Of a stretch of 64,000 bases of DNA, positions 11,240 to 24,821 are shown piece by piece. The translations under genes were made by a program, and so were the position numbers. Below the pieces are notes generated by a model, which did no database searches, had not been told where the DNA came from, and worked only from the letters and a program-made list of their open reading frames with translations. The stretch is from Metellina segmentata (lineage: Eukaryota > Arthropoda > Arachnida > Araneae > Tetragnathidae). The stretch covers positions 2,958,395-3,022,394 of the forward strand of contig OX375872.1 in NCBI GenBank assembly GCA_947359465.1, given 5' to 3'. The first letter of the stretch is position 1. The number at the start of each line of letters is the position of its first letter.

Positions 11240-14200
11240 AGTGTTTGGAATTTATATTCTCATTAGTTTTACCGCTATAGCGCTTTCGGCAGTTAAGTTA
11301 CTCATCCGGTCACCTATTGACAAGACCCTCGTGGCTGGTATTCCAAATTACGAGGCGATTCGCTTTTCGGAGTGCTGAAAATATCTCAATCAGTCTCTTA
11401 ACAATTGGGAGTTTCTTTATTATCTATGTCTGCGCCCTGATAGTGTTTGGAATTCATATTCTCATTAGTTTTACCGCTATAGCGCATTCGGCAGTTACGT
11501 TACTCATCCGGTCATCTATTGACAAGAGCCTCGTGGCTGGGATTCCAAATTACGAGGCGATTCACTTTTCGGAGTGCAGAAAATATCTCAATCAGTCTCA
11601 TAACAATTGGGAGTTTCTTTATTTTCTATGTCTGCGCCCTGATAGTGTTTCGAATTTATATTCTCTTTAGTTTTACCGCTATAGCGCTTTCGGCAGTAAA
11701 GTTACTCATCCGGTCACCTATTGACAAGAGCCTTGTGGCAGGGATTCCAAATTACGAGACGATTCACTTTTCGGAGTGCAGAGAATATCTCAATCAGTCT
11801 CTTCACAATTGGAATTTTCTTTATTATCTATGTCTGCGCCCTGGAAGTGTTTGGAATTCTTATTCTCATTAGTTTTACCGCTATAGCGCTTTCGGCAGTT
11901 AAGTTACTCATCCGGTCACCTATTGACAAGAGCCTTGTGGCTGGGATTCCAAATTACGAGACGATTCACTTTTCGGAGTGCAGAAAATATCTCAATCAGT
12001 CTCTTCACAATTGGAATTTTCTTTATTTTCTATGTCTCCGCCCTGATAGTGTTTGAAATTTATATTCTCATTAGTTTTTCCGCTATAGCGCTTTCGGCAG
12101 TTAGGTTACTCATCCTGTCATCTATGCACAAGAGCCTCGTGGCTGGGATTCCAAATTACGAGGGGATTCACTTTTCGGAGTGCTGAAAATATCTCAATCA
12201 GTCTCTTCACAATTGGAATTTTCTTTATTATCTATGTCTGCGCACTGGAAGTGTTTGGAATTCTTATTCTCATTAGTTTTACCGCTATAGCGCTTTCGGC
12301 AGTTAAGTTACTCATCCGGTCACCTATTGACAAGAGCCTTGTGGCTGGGATTCCAAATTACGAGACGATTCACTTTTCGGAGTGCAGAAAATATCTCAAT
12401 CAGTCTCTTCACAATTGGAATTTTCTTTATTTTCTATGTCTCCGCCCTGATAGTGTTTGAAATTTATATTCTCATTAGTTTTTCCGCTATAGCGCTTTCG
12501 GCAGTTAGGTTACTCATCCTGTCATCTATGCACAAGAGCCTCGTGGCTGGGATTCCAAATTACGAGGGGATTCACTTTTCGGAGTGCAGAAAATATCTCA
12601 ATCAGTGTCTTCACAATTGGAATTTTCTTTATTATCTATGTCTGCGCCCTGGAAGTGTTTGGAATTCATATTCTCATTTGTTTTACCGCTATTGCGCTTT
12701 TGGCAGTTAAGTTACCCATCCGGTCATCTATTGACAAGAGCCTCGTGGCTGGGATTCCAAATTACGAAGCGATTCACTTTTCGGAGTGTAGAAAATATCT
12801 CAATCAGTCTCATAACAATTGGGAGTTTCTTTATTTTCTCTGTCTCAACCTGATAGTGTTTGGAATTTATATTCTCATTAGTTTTTCCGCTATAGCGCAT
12901 TCGGCAGTTACGTTAGTCATCCGGTCATCTATTGAAAAGAGCCTTGTGGCTGGGATTCCAAATTACGAGACGATTCACTTTTCGGAGTGCAGAAAATATA
13001 TCAATCAGTCTCTTCACAATTGGAATTTTCTTTATTATCTATGTCTGCGCCCTGGAAGTGTTTGGAATTCATATTCTCATTTGTTTTACCGCTATTGCGC
13101 TTTTGGCAGTTAAGTTACCCATCCGGTCATCTATTGACAAGAGCCTCGTGGCTGGGATTCCAAATTACGAGGCGATTCACTTTTCGGAGTGCAGAAAATA
13201 TCTCAATCGGTCTCTTAGTAATTGGAAGTTTCTTTATTTTCTATGTCTGCGCCCTGATAGTGTTTGGAATTTATATTATCATTAGTTTTACCGCTATAGC
13301 GCTTTCGGCAGTTAAGTTACTCATCCGGTCACCTATTGACAAGAGCCTCGTGGCTGGGATTCCAAATTACGAGGCGATTCACTTTTCGGAGTGCAGAAAA
13401 TATCTCAATCAGTCTCATAACAATTGGGAGTTTCTTTATTTTCTATGCGCCCTGATAGTGTTTGGAATTCATATTCTCATTAGTTTTACCACTATAGCGC
13501 ATTCGGCAGTTACGTTACTCATCCGGTCATCTATTGAAAAAAGCCTTGTGGCTGGGATTCCAAATTACGAGACGATTCACTTTTCGGAGTGCAGAAAATA
13601 TCTCAATCAGTCTCTTCACAATTGGAATTTTCTTTATTATCTATGTCTGCGCCCTGGAAGTGTTTGGAATTCATATTCTCATTTGTTTTACCGCTATTGC
13701 GCTTTTGGCAGTTAAGTTACCCATCCGGTCATCTATTGACAAGAGCCTCGTGGCTGGGATTCCAAATTACGACGCGATTCACTTTTCGGAGTGTAGAAAA
13801 TATCTCAATCAGTCTCATAACAATTGGGAGTTTCTTTATTTTCTGTGTCTCAACCTGATAGTGTTTGGAATTTATATTCTCATTAGTTTTACCGCTATAG
13901 CGCTTTCGGCAGTTAAGTTACTCATCCGGTCACCTATTGACAAGACCCTCGTGGCTGGTATTCCAAATTACGAGGCGATTCGCTTTTCGGAGTGCTGAAA
14001 ATATCTCAATCAGTCTCTTAACAATTGGGAGTTTCTTTATTATCTATGTCTGCGCCCTGATAGTGTTTGGAATTCATATTCTCATTAGTTTTACCGCTAT
14101 AGCGCATTCGGCAGTTACGTTACTCATCCGGTCATCTATTGACAAGAGCCTCGTGGCTGGGATTCCAAATTACGAGGCGATTCACTTTTCGGAGTGCAGA

Positions 14201-15620
14201 AAATATCTCAATCAGTCTCATAACAATTGGGAGTTTCTTTATTTTCGATGTCTGCGCCCTGATAGTGTTTCGAATTTATATTCTCATTAGTTTTACCGCT
14301 ATAGCTCTTTCGGCAGTAAAGTTACTCATCCGGTCACCTATTGACAAGAGCCTTGTGGCAGGGATTCCAAATTACGAGACGATTCACTTTTCGGAGTGCA
14401 GAGAATATCTCAATCAGTCTCTTCACAATTGGAATTTTCTTTATTATCTATGTCTGCGCCCTGGAAGTGTTTGGAATTCTTATTCTCATTAGTTTTACCG
14501 ATATAGCGCTTTCGGCAGTTAAGTTACTCATCCGGTCACCTATTGACAAGAGCCTTGTGGCTGGGATTCCAAATTACGAGACGATTCACTTTTCGGAGTG
14601 CAGAAAATATCTCAATCAGTCTCTTCACAATTGGAATTTTCTTTATTTTCTATGTCTCCGCCCTGATAGTGTTTGAAATTTATATTCTCATTAGTTTTTC
14701 CGCTATAGCGCTTTCGGCAGTTAGGTTACTCATCCTGTCATCTATGCACAAGAGCCTCGTGGCTGGGATTCCAAATTACGAGGGGATTCACTTTTCGGAG
14801 TGCAGAAAATATCTCAATCAGTGTCTTCACAATTGGAATTTTCTTTATTATCTATGTCTGCGCCCTGGAAGTGTTTGGAATTCATATTCTCATTTGTTTT
14901 ACCGCTATTGCGCTTTTGGCAGTTAAGTTACCCATCCGGTCATCTATTGACAAGAGCCTCGTGGCTGGGATTCCAAATTACGAAGCGATTCACTTTTCGG
15001 AGTGTAGAAAATATCTCAATCAGTCTCATAACAATTGGGAGTTTCTTTATTTTCTATGTCTCAACCTGATAGTGTTTGGAATTTATATTCTCATTAGTTT
15101 TTCCGCTATAGCGCATTCGGCAGTTACGTTACTCATCCGGTCATCTATTGAAAAGAGCCTTGTGGCTGGGATTCCAAATTACGAGACGATTCACTTTTCG
15201 GAGTGCAGAAAATATATCAATCAGTCTCTTCACAATTGGAATTTTCTTTATTATCTATGTCTGCGCCCTGGAAGTGTTTGGAATTCATATTCTCATTTGT
15301 TTTACCGCTATTGCGCTTTTGGCAGTTAAGTTACCCATCCGGTCATCTATTGACAAGAGCCTCGTGGCTGGGATTCCAAATTACGAGGCGATTCACTTTT
15401 CGGAGTGCAGAAAATATCTCAATCGGTCTCTTAGTAATTGGAAGTTTCTTTATTTTCTATGTCTGCGCCCTGATAGTGTTTGGAATTTATATTATCATTA
15501 GTTTTACCGCTATAGCGCTTTCGGCAGTTAAGTTACTCATCCGGTCACCTATTGACAAGAGCCTCGTGGCTGGGATTCCAAATTACGAGGCGATTCACTT
15601 TTCGGAGTGCAGAAAATATC
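11240..15620 (+). repeat. Satellite A higher-order duplication: about 2.2-kb block repeated twice
   Basis: The monomer order from about 11240 to 13410 recurs from about 13860 to 15620. The offset is 2620 bp at the left and 2216 bp at the right; the 404-bp change matches an extra two-monomer duplication inside the left copy (units near 11923 and 12327). Shared rare markers include ATATATCAATCAGTC and CAGTGTCTTCACAATT. The copies differ by a few substitutions. Block edges are approximate. Confidence 0.7.
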
Positions 15621-16539
15621 TCAATCAGTCTCTTCACAATTGGAATTTTCTTTATTATCTATGTCTGCGCCCTGGAAGTGTTTGGAATTCATATTCTCAT
15701 TTGTTTTACCGCTATTGCGCTTTTGGCAGTTAAGTTACCCATCCGGTCATCTATTGACAAGAGCCTCGTGGCTGGGATTCCAAATTACGAAGCGATTCAC
15801 TTTTCGGAGTGTAGAAAATATCTCAATCAGTCTCATAACAATTGGGAGTTTCTTTATTTTCTATGTCTCAACCTGATAGTGTTTGGAATTTATATTCTCA
15901 TTAGTTTTACCGCTATAGCGCTTTCGGCAGTTAAGTTACTCATCCGGTCACCTATTGACAAGACCCTCGTGGCTGGTATTCCAAATTACGAGGCGATTCG
16001 CTTTTCGGAGTGCTGAAAATATCTCAATCAGTCTCTTAACAATTGGGAGTTTCTTTATTATCTATGTCTGCGCCCTGATAGTGTTTGGAATTCATATTCT
16101 CATTAGTTTTACCGCTACAGCGCATTCGGCAGTTACGTTACTCATCCCGTCATCTATTGACAAGAGCCTCGTGGCTGGGATTCCAAATTACGAGGCGATT
16201 CACTTTTCGGAGTGCAGAAAATATCTCAATCAGTCTCATAACAATTGGGAGTTTCTTTATTTTCTATGTCTGCGCCCTGATAGTGTTTGGAATTTATATT
16301 CTCATTAGTTTTACCGCTATAGCGCTTTCGGCAGTAAAGTTACTCATCCGGTCACCTATTGACAAGAGCCTTGTGGCTGGGATTCCAAATTACGAGACGA
16401 TTCACTTTTCGGAGTGCAGAGAATATCTCAATCAGTCTCTTCACAATTGGAATTTTCTTTATTATCTATGTCTGCGCCCTGGAAGTGTTTGGAATTCTTA
16501 TTCTCATTAGTTTTACCGCTATTGCGCTTTCGGCAGTTA

Positions 16540-19500
16540 AGTTACTCATCCGGTCACCTATTGACAAGAGCCTTGTGGCTGGGATTCCAAATTACGAAGC
16601 GATTCACTTTTCGGAGTGTAGAAAATATCTCAATCAGTCTCATAACAATTGGGAGTTTCTTTATTTTCTATGTCTCAACCTGATAGTGTTTGGAATTTAT
16701 ATTATCATTAGTTTTACCGCTATAGCGCTTTCGGCAGTTAAGTTACTCATCCGGTCACCTATTGACAAGAGCCTCGTGGCTGGTATTCCAAATTACGAGA
16801 CGATTCGCTTTTCGGAGTGCTGAAAATATCTCAATCAGTCTCTTAACAATTGGGAGTTTCTTTATTATCTATGTCTGCGCCCTGATAGTGTTTGGAATTC
16901 ATATTCTCATTAGTTTTACCGCTATAGCGCATTCGGCAGTTACGTTACTCATCCGGTCATCTATTGACAAGAGCCTCGTGGCTGGGATTCCAAATTACGA
17001 GGCGATTCACTTTTCGGAGTGCAGAAAATATCTCAATCAGTCTCATAACAATTGGGAGTTTCTTTATTTTCTATGTCTGCGCCCTGATAGTGTTTCGAAT
17101 TTATATTCTCATTAGTTTTACCGCTATAGCGCTTTCGGCAGTAAAGTTACTCATCCGGTCACCTATTGACAAGAGCCTTGTGGCAGGGATTCCAAATTAC
17201 GAGACGATTCACTTTTCGGAGTGCAGAGAATATCTCAATCAGTCTCTTCACAATTGAAATTTTCTTTATTATCTATGTCTGCGCCCTGGAAGTGTTTGGA
17301 ATTCTTATTCTCATTAGTTTTACCGCTATAGCGCTTTCGGCAGTTAAGTTACTCATCCGGTCACCTATTGACAAGAGCCTTGTGGCTGGGATTCCAAATT
17401 ACGAGACGATTCACTTTTCGGATTGCAGAAAATATCTCAATCAGTCTCTTCACAATTGGAATTTTCTTTATTTTCTATGTCTCCGCCCTGATAGTGTTTG
17501 GAATTTATATTCTCATTAGTTTTACCGCTATAGCGCTTTCGGCAGTAAAGTTACTCATCCGGTCACCTATTGACAAGAGCCTTGTGGCTGGGATTCCAAA
17601 TTACGAAGCGATTCACTTTTCGGAGTGTAGAAAATATCTCAATCAGTCTCATAACAATTGGGAGTTTCTTTATTTTCTATGTCTCAACCTGATAGTGTTT
17701 GGAATTTATATTATCATTAGTTTTACCGCTATAGCGCTTTCGGCAGTTAAGTTACTCATCCGGTCACCTATTGACAAGAGCCTCGTGGCTGGTATTCCAA
17801 ATTACGAGACGATTCGCTTTTCGGAGTGCTGAAAATATCTCAATCAGTCTCTTAACAATTGGGAGTTTCTTTATTATCTATGTCTGCGCCCTGATAGTGT
17901 TTGGAATTCATATTCTCATTAGTTTTACCGCTATAGCGCATTCGGCAGTTACGTTACTCATCCGGTCATCTATTGACAAGAGCCTCGTGGCTGGGATTCC
18001 AAATTACGAGGCGATTCACTTTTCGGAGTGCAGAAAATATCTCAATCAGTCTCATAACAATTGGGAGTTTCTTTATTTTCTATGTCTGCGCCCTGATAGT
18101 GTTTCGAATTTATATTCTCATTAGTTTTACCGCTATAGCGCTTTCGGCAGTAAAGTTACTCATCCGGTCACCTATTGACAAGAGCCTTGTGGCAGGGATT
18201 CCAAATTACGAGACGATTCACTTTTCGGAGTGCAGAGAATATCTCAATCAGTCTCTTCACAATTGGAATTTTCTTTATTATCTATGTCTGCGCCCTGGAA
18301 GTGTTTGGAATTCTTATTCTCATTAGTTTTACCGCTATAGCGCTTTCGGCAGTTAAGTTACTCATCCGGTCACCTATTGACAAGAGCCTTGTGGCTGGGA
18401 TTCCAAATTACGAGACGATTCACTTTTCGGATTGCAGAAAATATCTCAATCAGTCTCTTCACAATTGGAATTTTCTTTATTTTCTATGTCTCCGCCCTGA
18501 TAGTGTTTGGAATTTATATTCTCATTAGTTTTACCGCTATAGCGCTTTCGGCAGTAAAGTTACTCATCCGGTCACCTATTGACAAGAGCCTTGTGGCTGG
18601 GATTCCAAATTACGAGACGATTCACTTTTCGGAGTGCAGAGAATATCTCAATCAGTCTCTTCACAATTGGAATTTTCTTTATTATCTATGTCTGCGCCCT
18701 GGAAGTGTTTGGAATTCTTATTCTCATTAGTTTTACCGCTATAGCGCTTTCGGCAGTTAAGTTACTCATCCGGTCACCTATTGACAAGAGCCTTGTGGCT
18801 GGGATTCCAAATTACGAAGCGATTCACTTTTCGGAGTGTAGAAAATATCTCAATCAGTCTCATAACAATTGGGAGTTTCTTTATTTTCCATGTCTCAACC
18901 TGATAGTGTTTGGAATTTATATTATCATTAGTTTTACCGCTATAGCGCTTTCGGCAGTTAAGTTACTCATCCGGTCACCTATTGACAAGAGCCTCGTGGC
19001 TGGTATTCCAAATTACGAGGCGATTCGCCTTTCGGAGTGCTGAAAATATCTCAATCAGTCTCTTAACAATTGGGAGTTTCTTTATTATCTATGTCTGCGC
19101 CCTGATAGTGTTTGGAATTCATATTCTCATTAGTTTTACCGCTATAGCGCATTCGGCAGTTACGTTACTCATCCGGTCATCTATTGACAAGAGCCTCGTG
19201 GCTGGGATTCCAAATTACGAGGCGATTCACTTTTCGGAGTGCAGAAAATATCTCAATCAGTCTCATAACAATTGGGAGTTTCTTTATTTTCTATGTCTGC
19301 GCCCTGATAGTGTTTCGAATTTATATTCTCATTAGTTTTACCGCTATAGCGCTTTCGGCAGTAAAGTTACTCATCCGGTCACCTATTGACAAGAGCCTTG
19401 TGGCAGGGATTCCAAATTACGAGACGATTCACTTTTCGGAGTGCAGAGAATATCTCAATCAGTCTCTTCACAATTGGAATTTTCTTTATTATCTATGTCT

Positions 19501-19740
19501 GCGCCCTGGAAGTGTTTGGAATTCTTATTCTCATTAGTTTTACCGCTATAGCGCTTTCGGCAGTTAAGTTACTCATCCGGTCACCTATTGACAAGAGCCT
19601 TGTGGCTGGGATTCCAAATTACGAGACGATTCACTTTTCGGAGTGCAGAAAATATCTCAATCAGTCTCTTCACAATTGGAATTTTCTTTATTTTCTATGT
19701 CTCCACCCTGATAGTGTTTGAAATTTATATTCTCATTAGT
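16540..19740 (+). repeat. Satellite A higher-order repeat: three copies of a 5-6-monomer block
   Basis: A monomer series beginning with the variant TGGCTGGTATTCCAAATTACGAG near 16762 recurs near 17771 (1009 bp, five units) and near 18982 (1211 bp, six units). The first monomers of each copy are identical or nearly so. The 202-bp length difference shows that one whole monomer was gained or lost between copies, as expected for unequal crossing-over. Outer edges are approximate. Confidence 0.75.
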
Positions 19741-22700
19741 TTTTCCGCTATAGCGCTTTCGGCAGTTAGGTTACTCATCCGGTCATCTATTGAAAAGAGC
19801 CTTGTGGCTGGGATTCCAAATTACGAGACGATTCACTTTTCGGAGTGCAGAAAATATATCAATCAGTCTCTTCACAATTGGAATTTTCTTTATTATCTAT
19901 GTCTGCGCCCTGGAAGTGTTTGGAATTCATATTCTCATTTGTTTTACCGCTATTGCGCTTTTGGCAGTTAAGTTACCCATCCGGTCATCTATTGACAAGA
20001 GCCTCGTGGCTGGGATTCCAAATTACGAGGCGATTCACTTTTCGGAGTGCAGAAAATATCTCAATCAGTGTCTTCACAATTGGAATTTTCTTTATTATCT
20101 ATGTCTGCGCCCTGGAAGTGTTTGGAATTCATATTCTCATTTGTTTTACCGCTATTGCGCTTTTGGCAGTTAAGTTACCCATCCGGTCATCTATTGACAA
20201 GAGCCTCGTGGCTGGGATTCCAAATTACGAAGCGATTCACTTTTCGGAGTGTAGAAAATATCTCAATCAGTCTCATAACAATTGGGAGTTTCTTTATTTT
20301 CTATGTCTCAACCTGATAGTGTTTGGAATTTATATTCTCATTAGTTTTACCGCTATAGCGCATTCGGCAGTTACGTTACTCATCCGGTCATCTATTGAAA
20401 AGAGCCTTGTGGCTGGGATTCCAAATTACGAGACGATTCACTTTTCGGAGTGCAGAAAATATATCAATCAGTCTCTTCACAATTGGAATTTTCTTTATTA
20501 TCTATGTCTGCGCCCTGGAAGTGTTTGGAATTCATATTCTCATTTGTTTTACCGCTATTGCGCTTTTGGCAGTTAAGTTACCCATCCGGTCATCTATTGA
20601 CAAGAGCCTCGTGGCTGGGATTCCAAATTACGAGGCGATTCACTTTTCGGAGTGCAGAAAATATCTCAATCGGTCTCTTAGTAATTGGAAGTTTCTTTAT
20701 TTTCTATGTCTGCGCCCTGATAGTGTTTGGAATTTATATTATCATTAGTTTTACCGCTATAGCGCTTTCGGCAGTTAAGTTACTCATCCGGTCACCTATT
20801 GACAAGAGCCTCGTGGCTGGGATTCCAAATTACGAGGCGATTCACTTTTCGGAGTGCAGAAAATATCTCAATCAGTCTCATAACAATTGGGAGTTTCTTT
20901 ATTTTCTATGTCTGCGCCCTGATAGTGTTTGGAATTCATATTCTCATTAGTTTTACCACTATAGCGCATTCGGCAGTTACGTTACTCATCCGGTCATCTA
21001 TTGACAAGAGCCTCGTGGCTGGGATTCCAAATTACGAGGCGATTCACTTTTCGGAGTGCAGAAAATATCTCAATCAGTCTCATAACAATTGGGAGTTTCT
21101 TTATTTTCTATGTCTCAACCTGATAGTGTTTGGAATTTATATTCTCATTAGTTTTACCTCTATAGCTCTTTCGGCAGTTAAGTTACTCATCCGGTCACCT
21201 ATTGACAAGAGCTTTGTGGCTGGGATTCCAAATTACGAGACGATTCACTTTTCGGAGTGCAGAAAATATCTCAATCAGTCTCTTCACAATTGGAATTTTC
21301 TTTATTTTCTATGTCTGCGCCCTGATAGTGTTTGGAATTTATATTCTCATTAGTTTTACCGCTATAGCGCATTCGGCAGTTACGTTACTCATCCGGTCAT
21401 CTATTGAAAAGAGCCTTGTGGCTGGGATTCCAAATTACGAGACGATTCACTTTTCGGAGTGCAGAAAATATCTCAATCAGTCTCTTAACAATTGGGAGTT
21501 TCTTTATTATCTATGTCTGCGCCCTGATAGTGTTTGGAATTCATATTCTCATTAGATTTACCGCTATAGCGCATTCGGCAGTTACGTTACTCATCCGGTC
21601 ATCTATTGACAAGAGCCTCGTGGCTGGGATTCCAAATTACGAGGCGATTCACTTTTCGGAGTGCAGAAAATATCTCAATCAGTCTCATAACAATTGGGAG
21701 TTTCTTTATTTTCTATGTCTGCGCCCTGATAGTGTTTCGAATTTATATTCTCATTAGTTTTACCGCTATAGCGCTTTCGGCAGTAAAGTTACTCATCCGG
21801 TCACCTATTGACAAGAGCCTTGTGGCTGGGATTCCAAATTACGAGACGATTCACTTTTCGGAGTGCAGAGAATATCTCAATCAGTCTCTTCACAATTGGA
21901 ATTTTCTTTATTATCTATGTCTGCGCCCTGGAAGTGTTTGGAATTCTTATTCTCATTAGTTTTACCGCTATAGCGCTTTCGGCAGTTAAGTTACTCATCC
22001 GGTCACCTATTGACAAGAGCCTTGTGGCTGGGATTCCAAATTACGAGACGATTCACTTTTCGGAGTGCAGAAAATATCTCAATCAGTCTCTTCACAATTG
22101 GAATTTTCTTTATTTTCTATGTCTCCGCCCTGATAGTGTTTGAAATTTATATTCTCATTAGTTTTTCCGCTATAGCGCTTTCGGCAGTTAGGTTACTCAT
22201 CCTGTCATCTATGCACAAGAGCCTCGTGGCTGGGATTCCAAATTACGAGGGGATTCACTTTTCGGAGTGCAGAAAATATCTCAGTCAGTCTCTTAACAAT
22301 TCGGACTTTCCTTATTTTCTATGTCTGCGCCCTGGAAGTGTTTGGAATTCATATTCTCATTTGTTTTACCGCTATTGCGCTTTTGGCAGTTAAGTTACCC
22401 ATCCGGTCATCTATTGACAAGAGCCTCGTGGCTGGGATTCCAAATTACGAGGCGATTCACTTTTCGGAGTGCAGAAAATATATCAATCGGTCTCTTAGTA
22501 ATTGGAAGTTTCTTTATTTTCTATGTCTGCGCCCTGATAGTGTTTGGAATTTATATTATCATTAGTTTTACCGCTATAGCGCTTTCGGCAGTTAAGTTAC
22601 TCATCCGGTCACCTATTGACAAGAGCCTCGTGGCTGGTATTCCAAATTAAGAGGCGATTCTCTTTTCGGAGTGCTGAAAATATCTCAATCAGTCTCTTAA

Positions 22701-24821
22701 CAATTGGGAGTTTCTTTATTATCTATATCTGCGCCCTGATAGTGTTTGGAATTCATATTCTCATTAGTTTTACCGCTATAGCGCATTCGGCAGTTACGTT
22801 ACTCATCCGGTCATCTATTGACAAGAGCCTCGTGTCTGGGATTCCAAATTACGAGGCGATTCACTTTTCGGAGTGCAGAAAATATCTCAATCAGTCTCAT
22901 AACAATTGGGAGTTTCTTTATTTTCTATGTCTCAACCTGATAGTGTTTGGAATTTATATTCTCATTAGTTTTACCGCTATAGCGCTTTCGGCAGTTAAGT
23001 TACTCATCCGGTCACCTATTGACAAGAGACTTGTGGCTGGGATTCCAAATTACGAGACGATTCACTTTTCGGAGTGCAGAAAATATCTCAATCAGTCTCT
23101 TCACAATTTGAATTTTCTTTATTTTCTATGTCTGCGCCCTGATAGTGTTTGGAATTTATATTCTCATTAGTTTTACCGCTATAGAGCTTTCGGCAGTAAA
23201 GTTACTCATCCGGTCACCTATTGACAAGAGCCTTGTGGCTGGAATTCCAAATTACGAGACGATTCACTTTTCGGAGTGCAGAAAATATCTCAATCAGTCT
23301 CTTCACAATTGGAATTTTCTTTATTATCTATGTCTGCGCCCTGGAAGTGTTTGGAATTCTTATTCTCATTAGTTTTACCGCTATAGCGCTTTCGGCAGTT
23401 AAGTTACTCATCCGGTCACCTATTGACAAGAGCTTTGTGGCTGGGATTCCAAATTACGAGACGATTCACTTTTCGGAGTGCAGAAAATATCTCAATCAGT
23501 CTCTTCACAATTGGAATTTTCTTTATTTTCTATGTCTGCGCCATGATAGTGTTTGGAATTTATATTCTCATTAGTTTTACCGCTATAGCGCATTCGGCAG
23601 TTACGTTACTCATCCGGTCATCTATTGACAAGAGCCTTGTGGCTGGGATTCCAAATTACGAGACGATTCACTTTTCGGAGTGCAGAAAATATCTCAATCG
23701 GTCTCTTAGTAATTGGAAGTTTCTTTATTTTCTATGTCTGCGCCCTGATAGTGTTTGGAATTTATATTATCATTAGTTTTACCGCTATAGCGCATTCGGC
23801 AGTTACGTTACTCAACCGGTCATCTATTGACAAGAGCCTCGTGGCTGGGATTCCAAATTACGAGGCGATTCACTTTTCGGAGTGCAGAAAATATCTCAAT
23901 CAGTCTCATAACAATTGGGAGTTTCTTTATTTTCTATGTCTCAACCTGATAGTGTTTGGAATTTATATTGTCATTAGTTTTACCGCTATAGCGCTTTCGG
24001 CAGTTAAGTCACTCATCCGGTCACCTATTGACAAGAGCCTTGTGGCTGGGATTCCAAATTACGAGACGATTCACTTTTCGGAGTGCAGAAAATATCTCAA
24101 TCAGTCTCTTCACAATTGGAATTTTCTTTATTTTCTATGTCTGCGCCCTGACAGTGTTTGGAATTTATATTCTCATTAGTTTTACCGCTATAGCGCTTTC
24201 GGCAGTAAAGTTACTCATCCGGTCACCTATTGACAAGAGCCTTGTGGCTGGGATTCCAAATTACGAGACGATTCACTTTTAGGAGTGCAGAAAATATCTC
24301 AATCAGTCTCTTCACAATTGGAATTTTCTTTATTATCTATGTCTGCGCCCTGGAAGTGTTTGGAATTCTTATTCTCATTCGTTTTACCGCTATAACGCTT
24401 TCGGCAGTTAAGTTACACATCCGGTCACCTATTGACAAGAGCTTTGTGGCTGGGATTCCAAATTACGAGACGATTCACTTTTCGGAGTGCAGAAAATATC
24501 TCAGTCAGTCTCTTAACAATTGGAATTTTCTTTATTTTCTATGTCTGCTCCCTGATAGTGTTTGAAATTTATATTCTCTTTAGTTTTACCGCTATAGCGC
24601 TTTCGGCAGTTAGGTTACTCATCCTGTCATCTATGGACAAGAGCCTCGTGGCTGGGATTCCAAATTACGAGGGAATTCACTTTTCGGAGTGCAGAAAATA
24701 TCTCAGTCAGTCTCTTAACAATTCGGACTTTCTTTATTTTCTATGTCTGCGCCCTGGAAGTGTTTGGAATTCATATTCTCATTTGTTTTACCGCTATTCC
24801 GCTTTTGGCAGTTAAGTTACC

